Positions 17,820 through 24,898 of a DNA stretch of 54,461 nt are shown in pieces. The notes under the pieces were generated by a model. The model was given only the letters and a program-made list of their open reading frames with translations. It was not told the DNA's origin and did no database searches. Position 1 is the stretch's first letter. The number at the start of each line of letters is the position of its first letter. The position numbers were made by a program, and so were the translations under genes. The DNA is from Burkholderiales bacterium (GTDB lineage: Bacteria > Pseudomonadota > Gammaproteobacteria > Burkholderiales > Ga0077523), in assembly GCA_019747905.1 (NCBI GenBank), contig JAIEQG010000157.1, forward strand, positions 1 to 54,461. Direction: 5' to 3'.

Positions 17820-18490
17820 ACCCCGGCGGCGCGGGCAGGGGACAGGCCCAGCCGCGTTTTCCGACCCTGACGGAATGCCGGCGCTGCGAACGCCTTGCGG
17901 GCTTTCTCGACGGGGTGCGAGCCAAACACCCGTCCTATCACGCGCGGCCGGTACCGGCCTTTGGCGATGCCCGGCCGCGTCTGCTGATCGTCGGACTCGC
18001 CCCCGGCATGCATGGGGCGAATCGGACCGGACGTCCTTTCACCGGCGACTACGCGGGCATCCTGCTGTACCAGACGCTGCATCGCTTCGGGTGGTCCACG
18101 GAACCGGAATCCGTGGCAGCGAGCGACCCGCTGCAACTGCGCGGCTGCCGCATCACCAATGCCGTGAAATGCCTGCCGCCGGACAACAAGCCCGAACCGG
18201 CGGAGGTGAAGCTCTGCAACGCGTACCTCAAGGAAGAACTCGAGGCACTGGACGAGGGCGCCGCCGTCCTTGCGCTGGGCCAGGTGGCCCACGTCGCCGT
18301 GTTGACGGCTCTCGTGTTGCGCAAGGCGGAGTTCGCGTTCGGACACGGCGCCGAACATGCGCTGCCGCACCGACGGCGCCTGTTCGATAGCTATCATTGC
18401 AGTCGCTACAATACCCAGACGAAACGCCTCACCGGCGCGATGTTCGAAGCGGTGTTCGACCGCATCGCTGCCCACCTCGAGTCCAGCTGA
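17816..18490 (+). CDS. Uracil-DNA glycosylase, family 5 (UDGb type)
   Basis: A 224-residue member of the uracil-DNA glycosylase superfamily. Motif A reads GLAPGMHGANRTGRPFTGD, the family-5 form with Ala in the position where family 1 has the catalytic Asp context; motif B is near HCSRYNTQTKRLT. Cysteines at the N-terminus (CRRCERL), with Cys in VKCLPP and HCS, could ligate a 4Fe-4S cluster as in families 4 and 5. It removes uracil and deaminated or oxidised bases from DNA. The ATG at 17816 overlaps the DUF3135 stop. Confidence 0.88.
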   Translation: MNPGGAGRGQAQPRFPTLTECRRCERLAGFLDGVRAKHPSYHARPVPAFGDARPRLLIVGLAPGMHGANRTGRPFTGDYAGILLYQTLHRFGWSTEPESVAASDPLQLRGCRITNAVKCLPPDNKPEPAEVKLCNAYLKEELEALDEGAAVLALGQVAHVAVLTALVLRKAEFAFGHGAEHALPHRRRLFDSYHCSRYNTQTKRLTGAMFEAVFDRIAAHLESS

Positions 18491-18498
18491 TTCCGCTC

Positions 18499-18687
18499 AT
18501 GCCCTACGTCAACGTGCGCGTCGCGGGTGCGCTCACCCGCCAGCAGAAGCAGGACATTGCCGCGGAGATCACGGACACGCTCGCCCGGATCGCAGGCAAG
18601 CCGCCCGAGGTCACCTACGTCACGTTCGACGAGGTGGCCGAGGAGAACTGGGCGGTCGCGGGACGGCTGCTCGACGAGGATGGCTGA
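18499..18687 (+). CDS. 4-oxalocrotonate tautomerase family protein
   Basis: A 62-residue tautomerase. After Met removal the mature protein starts with Pro1 (PYVNVRVAG), the catalytic base of this superfamily, and TRQQKQDIAAEITDTLARI follows as the long helix. The product length is that of hexameric 4-OT subunits. No aromatic degradation genes are nearby, so the substrate is unknown. It lies 8 bases after the UDG gene and overlaps uvrC by 8 bases. Confidence 0.88.
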   Translation: MPYVNVRVAGALTRQQKQDIAAEITDTLARIAGKPPEVTYVTFDEVAEENWAVAGRLLDEDG

Positions 18688-20518
18688 AACCCAGCGCGAC
18701 GGGTCCACGGCGGGCCAGCCGTCGATCGAGGAGATACTCGCCACGCTGCCGCATCGACCGGGGGTCTATCGGATGATCGGGGCCGGCGGCGACGTGCTCT
18801 ACGTGGGCAAGGCCCTGGACCTGCGCAAGCGGGTCACGTCGTATTTCCAGAAGACCGCCGCACTGGCGCCCCGGATCCAGCTGATGGTGGGGCAGGTGGT
18901 CACCGTGGAAACCACCGTGACCCGGTCGGAAAGCGAAGCACTGCTCCTCGAAAACAACTTAATAAAAAGTTTAAGTCCCAGATATAACATACTGTATAGG
19001 GACGATAAATCCTATCCGTACCTCGTGCTTTCAGGGCACGCGTTTCCGCGCCTGGGCTTTCACCGTGGGGCCCTCGACAAGCAGAACCGGTACTACGGCC
19101 CGTTTCCTCATGCGAGCGCGGTCCGTGAGAGTATCCAGCTGCTCCAGAAGGTCTTTCGGGTGCGCACCTGTGAGGACACGGTGTTCGCCCATCGGTCCCG
19201 GCCTTGCCTGCTGCATCAGATCCGGCGCTGCACGGCCCCCTGCGTCGGCCTCGTGGACGAAGCGACCTATGCCGAGGACGTGGCCCACGCCGCCATGTTT
19301 CTGGCCGGGCGGCAGGACGAAGTGCTCGAGGATCTCGGCCAGCGCATGGAAGCGGCGGCCGAGCGGCAGGAGTACGAACAGGCGGCGGCCTATCGCGACC
19401 AGGTGCGCAGCCTGAAGGCCATCCGTGAGCGCCAGTTCGTCTCGAGCGCAAAGGCGCAGGACGCCGACGTGATCGCCGCGGTGAACGAATCGGGGCTGAC
19501 AGCCGTTAACCTGGTCATGATCCGAGGCGGCATGCATCGCGGTGACCGGACGTTCTTTCCCCAGAACGCACGCGAACACGACGAGAGCGACGCCGTGGAG
19601 GCCTTCCTGGTGCAGCACTACCTCGAGAAGCCGGCGCCCCCGCTCATCGTGGTCAATCGGGGGGTCGAGGCCGACAGCCTGGCAGCGCTGCTGACGGAGC
19701 AGAGCGGGACGAAGATCCAGATATCGGCCAATCCGACCGGCGAGCGTCGCGTTTGGCTGACCATGGCCGAGCAGAACGCCCGCCTGGCGATCGGCCAACG
19801 GGTCGCGACGCAGGCCACTCAGGAGGCACGATTGACGGCACTGCAGCGCGCGCTCAGCCTGCCCGAGACGACGCAGCGCATCGAGTGCTTCGACATCAGC
19901 CACACCATGGGCGAGGCCACGGTCGCGTCGTGCGTGGTATACGACCATGGAGCCATGCAGAACTCCGAATACCGCCGCTACAACATCGAGGGCATCACGC
20001 CCGGGGACGACTACGCCGCGCTGCGCCAGGTGCTCGAGCGGCGCTATCGCAAGATCGCGGAAAGCGATGGCGTGACCCCCGACCTGATCCTGATCGACGG
20101 CGGCAAGGGCCAGATCTCGGGCGTGATTCCGGTGATGCAGGACGTGGGGCTGTCGGAGATTCCGCTGGTCGGCGTCGCAAAGGGCGAGGAACGCAAGGCC
20201 GGTCTCGAGCAGCTGATCGTCGCGGAGACCGGCGAGATCGTGCGGTTGTCGCCGGATGACCCGGCGCTGCATCTCATCCAGCAGATCCGCGACGAGGCCC
20301 ATCGGTTCGCGATCACCGGGCATCGCAACCGCCGTGCGCGGGCACGAACCACGTCGAGCCTCGAAGGCATCGACGGCATCGGATCGAAGCGGCGGCAACG
20401 GCTGCTCGCGCGTTTCGGCGGCCTGAAAGGTGTGGTCGCGGCGAGCATCGACGAACTCGCGCAGGTGGACGGCATCAGTCGCCCGCTGGCCGAGCGGATC
20501 TATCGGCAACTGCATTGA
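18680..20518 (+). CDS. uvrC: Excinuclease ABC subunit C
   Basis: A 612-residue nuclease subunit that makes both incisions in nucleotide excision repair, working with UvrB (gene at 49547). Domains in order: GIY-YIG nuclease (GVYRMIGAGGDVLYVGKAL near residue 31), a UVR/UvrB-binding motif (ERQEYEQAAAYRDQVRSL), the RNase H-like 5'-incision domain (ECFDISHTMGEATV and DLILIDGGKGQ), and tandem helix-hairpin-helix motifs (LEGIDGIGSKRRQRLL). The ATG at 18680 overlaps the tautomerase gene. Oddity: about 70 bases at 18951-19020 are only 30% GC and use codons rare in this genome. Confidence 0.96.
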   Translation: MAETQRDGSTAGQPSIEEILATLPHRPGVYRMIGAGGDVLYVGKALDLRKRVTSYFQKTAALAPRIQLMVGQVVTVETTVTRSESEALLLENNLIKSLSPRYNILYRDDKSYPYLVLSGHAFPRLGFHRGALDKQNRYYGPFPHASAVRESIQLLQKVFRVRTCEDTVFAHRSRPCLLHQIRRCTAPCVGLVDEATYAEDVAHAAMFLAGRQDEVLEDLGQRMEAAAERQEYEQAAAYRDQVRSLKAIRERQFVSSAKAQDADVIAAVNESGLTAVNLVMIRGGMHRGDRTFFPQNAREHDESDAVEAFLVQHYLEKPAPPLIVVNRGVEADSLAALLTEQSGTKIQISANPTGERRVWLTMAEQNARLAIGQRVATQATQEARLTALQRALSLPETTQRIECFDISHTMGEATVASCVVYDHGAMQNSEYRRYNIEGITPGDDYAALRQVLERRYRKIAESDGVTPDLILIDGGKGQISGVIPVMQDVGLSEIPLVGVAKGEERKAGLEQLIVAETGEIVRLSPDDPALHLIQQIRDEAHRFAITGHRNRRARARTTSSLEGIDGIGSKRRQRLLARFGGLKGVVAASIDELAQVDGISRPLAERIYRQLH

Positions 20519-20528
20519 GAGCGCTGCC

Positions 20529-21104
20529 ATGCCGATGAACCTGCCGATCCTGCTCACCTGGGCGCGCATTCTGCTGATCCCGGTGTTCGTCGCGCTGTTC
20601 TATGTGCCCGATGACGTGCTGACCATGCACCACAAGAATCTGCTGGCGGCCGCCGTGTTCCTGCTCGGTGCAATCACCGATTGGCTCGACGGCTGGCTCG
20701 CGCGCAGCCTCAACCAGACGTCGGCATTCGGGGCGTTCCTCGACCCCGTTGCCGACAAGCTGCTGGTGGCCGCAGCGCTGATCGTGCTGGTGAAGCTCGG
20801 CCGCGCGGACGAAGTCGTGGCTGTCATCATCATCGGTCGCGAGATAGCGATCTCGGCTCTGCGCGAGTGGATGGCTCGTATCGGCGAGAGCCGGTCGGTG
20901 GCCGTGTCGTTCCTGGGCAAGGTGAAGACCATCTGCCAGATGATCGCGATACTGATGCTGCTGCATCACGATCCGCTGTTCGGCGTGATCGACATGCGCT
21001 TTCCCGGAACGATGCTCATCTACATCGCGGCGGTGCTCACGCTGTGGTCGATGGCCTACTACCTCAAGATGGCCGCGAGCAGCATCCGCGGGCATTCGCG
21101 GTAG
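20529..21104 (+). CDS. pgsA: CDP-diacylglycerol--glycerol-3-phosphate 3-phosphatidyltransferase
   Basis: A 191-residue inner-membrane enzyme that makes phosphatidylglycerol phosphate, the committed step to phosphatidylglycerol and cardiolipin. The CDP-alcohol phosphotransferase signature D-G-x2-A-R-x8-G-x3-D-x3-D is complete, beginning DGWLAR near residue 57. Several transmembrane segments are evident. A second ATG two codons in (MNLPILLTWAR) is an equally possible start. The uvrC-pgsA order followed by tRNA genes is conserved across proteobacteria. Confidence 0.95.
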   Translation: MPMNLPILLTWARILLIPVFVALFYVPDDVLTMHHKNLLAAAVFLLGAITDWLDGWLARSLNQTSAFGAFLDPVADKLLVAAALIVLVKLGRADEVVAVIIIGREIAISALREWMARIGESRSVAVSFLGKVKTICQMIAILMLLHHDPLFGVIDMRFPGTMLIYIAAVLTLWSMAYYLKMAASSIRGHSR

Positions 21105-21124
21105 AGCCCGGATTGCCGCCATCC

Positions 21125-21152
21125 TTGACAGATCGACGACGGTTTCTATAAT
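21125..21152 (+). promoter_or_regulatory. Consensus sigma-70 promoter of the tRNA genes
   Basis: TTGACA at 21125-21130 and TATAAT at 21147-21152, separated by 16 bases. Both hexamers are perfect. The tRNA-Gly gene starts 17 bases after the -10. Confidence 0.9.
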
Positions 21153-21168
21153 GCCGGGTCTGTTCGAA

Positions 21169-21244
21169 GCGGGAATAGCTCAGTTGGTAGAGCGCAACCT
21201 TGCCAAGGTTGAGGTCGCGAGTTCGAGACTCGTTTCCCGCTCCA
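21169..21244 (+). tRNA. tRNA-Gly (GCC)
   Basis: A 76-base cloverleaf with the CCA end encoded. The acceptor stem GCGGGAA pairs with TTCCCGC, the T arm contains GTTCGAGAC, and the anticodon loop TTGCCAA gives anticodon GCC. Confidence 0.97.
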
Positions 21245-21261
21245 CCCGATTCCGGGACCGC

Positions 21262-21307
21262 AAGGGAAAACAGTCGTAGTCTGTTGCACGCGACGTTTTC
21301 CCTTTTT
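21262..21307 (+). terminator. Terminator-like hairpin between tRNA-Gly and tRNA-Cys
   Basis: AAGGGAAAAC plus GTCG (with a bulged A) pairs with CGACGTTTTCCCTT, and the stem ends in a T run at 21303-21307. In form it is an intrinsic terminator, yet tRNA-Cys lies 29 bases downstream with no obvious promoter of its own. It may be a processing hairpin or an attenuator. Confidence 0.6.
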
Positions 21308-21335
21308 CGTTGGTCCCCGATTGCAGCGACGCGAC

Positions 21336-21409
21336 GGCGGGGTGGCAGAGTGGTCATGCAGCGGCCTGCAAAGCCGTCCACGCCGGTTCGATTCCGACCC
21401 CCGCCTCCA
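21336..21409 (+). tRNA. tRNA-Cys (GCA)
   Basis: A 74-base tRNA with encoded CCA. The acceptor GGCGGGG pairs with CCCCGCC, and the anticodon loop CTGCAAA gives GCA. It follows tRNA-Gly as in the glyW-cysT pair next to pgsA in Escherichia coli. Confidence 0.97.
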
Positions 21410-21457
21410 GATTGACGCCCTCGACCCGTATCCTTGGTCGACCGTTTCGCGTTCGCG

Positions 21458-22087
21458 TCACCCGGGCCGCTTCATGCTGAGCCGCGTCTCCTCGGCGACC
21501 CAGAAATAGTCCGCCATGCCGCCGCCGCGGGCGAGGTGTTGCGCGGCAGCGGTGTCGTATACCCCGTCGCGCAGGAATGCCTTGTCGATGTGCACCGCGA
21601 CCACCTCGCCGAGCACCAGCCAAGCAGCAACCGCATCGCCGCCCGCGGTCTCGAGCTGCAGGATTCTGGTGCACTTGCACTCGAGGGACACCGGACTTTC
21701 GGCCACCCGAGGTGCGGCGATGATCCTCGATGGTGCCGGCGTCAATCCGGCCAGCTCGAATTCGCTCACGTCGGGCCCGACCGAGGCTGAGGTCGCGTTC
21801 ATCTGTTCGGCGAGGGCGCGTGTGACGAGATTGAAGGCGAACTCGCCGGTCTCCTCGACGTTGCGCAGCGAGTCCTTCTTCTGGCCGCCGCACGAGAATC
21901 CGATCATCGGCGGCGCGTCGTGGAACGCGTTGAAGAAGCTGTAGGGTGCGAGATTGAACACTCCCGTTGCACTCCGCGTCGAGATCCAACCGATGGGCCG
22001 CGGCGCCACGATCGCCTTGAAGGGATTGTGGCGCAGGCCGTGACCCTTCGCCGGTTCGTAGAAGTGAAACTCGGATGACACCAGCAC
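21458..22087 (-). CDS. Flavin reductase-like (FMN-binding split barrel) protein
   Basis: A 209-residue protein of the flavin reductase / FMN-binding split-barrel family. Characteristic segments are VAPRPIGWISTRSATGVFNLAPYSFFNAF near the N-terminus and KDSLRNVEETGEFAFNLV. It is the last gene of the nitrile hydratase operon, ten bases after the accessory gene. The start is uncertain: GTG at 22087 or GTG at 22081, with CGGAG upstream; I give the first. Family members reduce or bind FMN. What it does beside a cobalt nitrile hydratase is not evident, and it is not one of the usual maturation factors. Confidence 0.82.
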   Translation of the reverse strand: MLVSSEFHFYEPAKGHGLRHNPFKAIVAPRPIGWISTRSATGVFNLAPYSFFNAFHDAPPMIGFSCGGQKKDSLRNVEETGEFAFNLVTRALAEQMNATSASVGPDVSEFELAGLTPAPSRIIAAPRVAESPVSLECKCTRILQLETAGGDAVAAWLVLGEVVAVHIDKAFLRDGVYDTAAAQHLARGGGMADYFWVAEETRLSMKRPG

Positions 22088-22096
22088 CGGCTCCGG

Positions 22097-22474
22097 TCAG
22101 GAGAGATCCTCGGGTGTCAGCTCGATGGGCTGCCCGTGCGGTGTCCGGTCGGCAGCCTTGTCCCATGCCTCGCGGTAGCGCAGGAGAGTCTGTTCGCTCG
22201 CGATGCCTTTCTCGCGCACGACCCGCTCGATCGATGCGAGCCAGTGGTGATAGTAGGTGCTGCCCGTGTCGGGATCGCCGCGCGCCTGGGCTGCCTTGAT
22301 CTCGGCGCCGAGCGTGGCGGCCCATTCGTCCCAGGTGAAGACGCCTCGCCGATGCAGTGCAAGGGTGATGGCGAAAGCCTGCGCCTCCCACGGTTCGTTG
22401 AAGGTGGGTGTCTGGTGGGCTGCGGGGATCGCTGCCAGTGCGCCGAGGGCGTCGTGCTTCACATGCTGGGTCAC
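22097..22474 (-). CDS. Nitrile hydratase accessory protein
   Basis: A 125-residue protein of the small nitrile hydratase accessory (activator) family, which resembles the N-terminal part of the beta subunit. PTFNEPWEAQAFAITLALHRRGVFTWDEWA and YYHHWLASIERVV are the shared segments. Members of this family chaperone or swap the alpha subunit during cobalt insertion. I chose the GTG at 22474 because it follows a GGGGG ribosome-binding site and sits just after the stop of the repeat micro-ORF; the frame is open four codons further, through TTG at 22498, which is inside the repeat. Confidence 0.88.
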   Translation of the reverse strand: MTQHVKHDALGALAAIPAAHQTPTFNEPWEAQAFAITLALHRRGVFTWDEWAATLGAEIKAAQARGDPDTGSTYYHHWLASIERVVREKGIASEQTLLRYREAWDKAADRTPHGQPIELTPEDLS

Positions 22475-22475
22475 G

Positions 22476-22556
22476 TCAATGCCCCCGGACCGCCCCAAGG
22501 CACTGACGCGCCCCCTCGGGGGGCAGCGAACGAAGAGAGCGTGGGGGTCGTTTCAT
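22476..22556 (-). repeat. Intergenic repeat copy with micro-ORF (26 aa), nitrile hydratase operon
   Basis: Between the beta subunit and accessory genes. The micro-ORF opens at ATG 22556, one base after the beta stop (TAG 22560-22558), reads MKRPPRSLRSLPPEGA and ends AVRGH, stopping at TGA 22478-22476, one base before the accessory GTG. It shares the CCCCAAG...CCCCCTCGGGGGG core and the PPxGAxxLGxxRG pattern of the other copies. Confidence 0.7.
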
Positions 22557-22557
22557 T

Positions 22558-23214
22558 CTACGCATCCTCCAGATAGGGCTCGAAGGCATCGATCGATACA
22601 CTGAGCGATGGGTCGGCCTGCTCGCCCCAGACTTCGCGCCCGGTGAACGCGACGGTGTAGAGCCACTGCGGGTCGTCGCCTTTGCCCGCGGCCTTCGAAT
22701 CGGGATACACGTGGCAGCCGCGAATCGCCTCGACCCGTCCTTCCTTGTCGCGCGCATACCGCGGCAGGCGCGTATGCCCGAGGGGATTGATGTTTCGGGT
22801 ACGCACCCGGTCACCCGGCTTGAAGCGCGGTTCGGCCTGCGGCGTGCGCCCGAAGGGCCCGCGCACATAGGCCACATGGGCGTCGGACAGTTTCATGGTG
22901 CGCTCGACCGCCTTTGCCGGGTGCAGTGCGTGACCTGCCGCGAGCTCGTCGCGTTCCACGAGGCCGTAGTCGAGGGCGCTCTGCGTGATGCTGAGCAACC
23001 AGCGATGGTAGTAGGAGACGTCGAGGTAGACCCTGGCGGGCAAGCGCTCCTGCGTGAAGCGGAAGATGTCGATGTTCCAGGTTCGTGTGAAGAGCAGGCC
23101 GCGAACGAGCCCGAGCACCCGTCCTTCCCACTCGGCGTGGAATGGCGGTTCGTCGGACTCCGGCTCGATCTTGCCGAAGCCGTGCATGCCTCCCATGTCG
23201 TGCACGCCGTTCAT
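22558..23214 (-). CDS. nthB: Nitrile hydratase subunit beta
   Basis: A 218-residue beta subunit. It has the canonical start [19 protein letters not shown], the helical N-terminal half with YYHRWLLSI, and the SH3-like C-terminal barrel ([26 protein letters not shown] and the end [11 protein letters not shown]). The arginine in HTRLPRYAR that contacts the alpha-subunit cysteine sulfenates is present. Its ATG overlaps the alpha stop (ATGA), so the subunits are made in coupled amounts. With alpha it hydrates nitriles to amides in the cytoplasm. Confidence 0.95.
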   Translation of the reverse strand: MNGVHDMGGMHGFGKIEPESDEPPFHAEWEGRVLGLVRGLLFTRTWNIDIFRFTQERLPARVYLDVSYYHRWLLSITQSALDYGLVERDELAAGHALHPAKAVERTMKLSDAHVAYVRGPFGRTPQAEPRFKPGDRVRTRNINPLGHTRLPRYARDKEGRVEAIRGCHVYPDSKAAGKGDDPQWLYTVAFTGREVWGEQADPSLSVSIDAFEPYLEDA

Positions 23215-23846
23215 TTCGGCGCTCCCGGTTGAGCGGCAACGCCGGTGCCGATCATGCTGTCACGGGTAACGAGTTCCGCGAGCTGCGCCTCGGACCATCC
23301 GTCGGTGCCGACGGGGCGTTGCGGCAACACCATGTAGCGGGTCTCGGCTGTCGAATCCCACACGCGAATGCGGGTATCCGCCGGAATCGTCACTCCGAAA
23401 TCGGCGAGGACGCTGCGCGGATCGATGACCACGCGCGAGCGATAGGGCGCCGACTTGTACCAGACCGGCGGAAGGCCAAGCACGTCCCACGGATAGCACG
23501 AACACAGCGTGCACACGACCATGTTGTGCTGTCCGGGCGTGTTCTCCACCGCGATCAGGTGATCGCCGATGGTCTCGAACGCACCGCTTTCATTGATGGT
23601 GCGCGTCGCGTCTTCCAGCAGCGATGCCTTGAACGCGGGATCGACCCAGGCGCGGGCCACGACCCGTGCGCCCACGTGCGGCCCCACCTTCGTCTCGAAG
23701 TGCTCGACGATCTGGTCGAGTACGGCGGGGTCGATGTAGCCCTTCTCGGTAAGGATGGTCTCGAGGGCGCGGACGCGAAGCTGGACTTCGCTCAGGTGCG
23801 ACCCATGCTCGTGGTCGTGATCGTCGTCGTGATGGTGATCGCTCAT
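23211..23846 (-). CDS. nthA: Nitrile hydratase subunit alpha, cobalt type
   Basis: A 211-residue catalytic subunit. The metal-binding claw reads [10 protein letters not shown] (Cys112, Cys115, Cys117); Thr after the first Cys and Tyr after the last mark the non-corrin cobalt class rather than the iron class (CSLCSC). Further signatures are [21 protein letters not shown] and the end [24 protein letters not shown]. The N-terminus is strongly His/Asp-rich (nine His within residues 4-17), which may help metal capture. The ATG at 23846 was chosen because the family begins just before this stretch. It is the first gene of the operon alpha-beta-accessory-flavin reductase. Confidence 0.95.
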   Translation of the reverse strand: MSDHHHDDDHDHEHGSHLSEVQLRVRALETILTEKGYIDPAVLDQIVEHFETKVGPHVGARVVARAWVDPAFKASLLEDATRTINESGAFETIGDHLIAVENTPGQHNMVVCTLCSCYPWDVLGLPPVWYKSAPYRSRVVIDPRSVLADFGVTIPADTRIRVWDSTAETRYMVLPQRPVGTDGWSEAQLAELVTRDSMIGTGVAAQPGAPK

Positions 23847-24043
23847 GTCGGCTTCCGGCTCCTCGCCATGTTCTGGTGCAGACGGCGTGAACCCGGAAGA
23901 TAGCACTACCCGAGCGGACGCGGCATCGCCTGCCCGGGGCCCCGATCGATCGACGCTATCGCCTGCCACCCGGCTGCTATATCGTTAGGGACACCGCAGT
24001 GCCATTCGGCGAACACGCAATCACCATACAAGGGAGATCATCA

Positions 24044-24601
24044 ATGAAGACGATGCTGCTGGCAGTGCTGCTCGCCCTGGCGTCATGGGGTGTGCCAACC
24101 CTCGCGCAGGACAAACCCGGCCTCGTTGCTGCCGACATGGTCGAGGAAGTCGTGACAGTTCGAGGGGTCAACTACGTGGACCGAACCGTCACCATTGCCG
24201 GGCCCACCGGCGAGGTGACCACCATCAAGGTGCCGGACCAGTCGCAGAACCTCGACCAGGTCTACGCGGGGGCGCGCTTTCGCGTCGTGTATGCGCAGTC
24301 CGTCGTCATCGCTGTGGTCGGCGCGAAGAGCGAGCCGGGCGCTGCCGCGGTCGACAAGGTGGAGCTCGCTCCAAAAGGCGACATACCGGGCGGCGTGGTC
24401 GTGAGCGTTAAGGAGATCACTGCGCGCGTCGAAGGCATCGAGAACGCGAGTCGCACGGTCTCGGTGCGCGGCCCGTCGGGTGAATTGCGCAAATACGCCG
24501 TCGGTCCCGAGGTGCAGCGCTTCGACAACATCCAGGTCGGCGATACCGTGGTGTTGCGCTATACCGAGGCGCTCGGGTTCAAGATGATTACCGACAAGTA
24601 G
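24044..24601 (+). CDS. Secreted protein with two related domains, function unknown
   Basis: A 185-residue product with a signal peptide (about residues 1-21, ending TLAQ) and AGGGAGA correctly spaced before the ATG. The mature part has two repeats of roughly 55 residues: RTVTIAGPTGEVTTIKVP and RTVSVRGPSGELRKYAVG align, as do the following Q-x-x-D-x-V/I-x-x-G segments. Each looks like a small beta-barrel (OB- or DUF5666-like). There are no cysteines and no lipobox. It is divergent from the nitrile hydratase operon and convergent with tRNA-Leu. I do not recognise a function. Confidence 0.8.
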   Translation: MKTMLLAVLLALASWGVPTLAQDKPGLVAADMVEEVVTVRGVNYVDRTVTIAGPTGEVTTIKVPDQSQNLDQVYAGARFRVVYAQSVVIAVVGAKSEPGAAAVDKVELAPKGDIPGGVVVSVKEITARVEGIENASRTVSVRGPSGELRKYAVGPEVQRFDNIQVGDTVVLRYTEALGFKMITDK

Positions 24602-24630
24602 CGCAGCGCATTCTACGGACACAGTCCCGG

Positions 24631-24719
24631 TGGTGCCCGGAGCCGGGATCGAACCGGCACGGGCGGTGAGGCCCGAGGGATTTTAAGTCCCTTGCGTCTA
24701 CCAATTTCGCCATCCGGGC
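24631..24719 (-). tRNA. tRNA-Leu (TAA)
   Basis: An 89-base class II tRNA with a long variable arm and encoded CCA. The acceptor GCCCGGA pairs with TCCGGGC, the T arm has GGTTCGATCC, and the anticodon loop CTTAAAA gives TAA. It is on the strand opposite to tRNA-Gly and tRNA-Cys. Confidence 0.97.
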
Positions 24720-24832
24720 GGTGCAAGGCACCCTGCACTTTACGCGGTGCGGGCTCCGCCGAAAACCGGCGCCATCTTTGAGGGTGCATGCCGGAGGAAC
24801 CCCGGCACTGCCCACGTGTCACAAAGCCGCTC

Positions 24833-24876
24833 TCGGGACGACCCGACGGCAGTTCCCTGAATCCGGAGACGACTCC
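24833..24876 (+). promoter_or_regulatory. Guanidine-II (mini-ykkC) riboswitch
   Basis: Two short hairpins with identical ACGA loops: TCGGG-ACGA-CCCGA (24833-24846) and GGAG-ACGA-CTCC (24865-24876), separated by 18 bases. Twin ACGR tetraloops placed just before a ribosome-binding site define the guanidine-II class. The second hairpin's CTCC could otherwise pair with the GGAG Shine-Dalgarno sequence at 24889-24892, which suggests that guanidine binding frees the ribosome-binding site of the downstream exporter gene. Confidence 0.88.
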
Positions 24877-24898
24877 ACCAACGTCTGCGGAGATCTCC

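Noticed and set aside
18989..18997. A LexA (SOS) box in uvrC
   Set aside because: Only the half-site TACTGTATA is present; the matching second half is missing and the site is inside the coding region.
23847..24043. Operator or promoter for the nitrile hydratase operon
   Set aside because: The divergent gap has no clear hexamers or dyad on the minus strand, so I could not support a site.
21336..24719. A genomic island integrated at a tRNA by an integrase
   Set aside because: There is no integrase gene and no direct repeat of the tRNA-Cys or tRNA-Leu 3' end; displacement of the tRNA is real, but this mechanism is unsupported.
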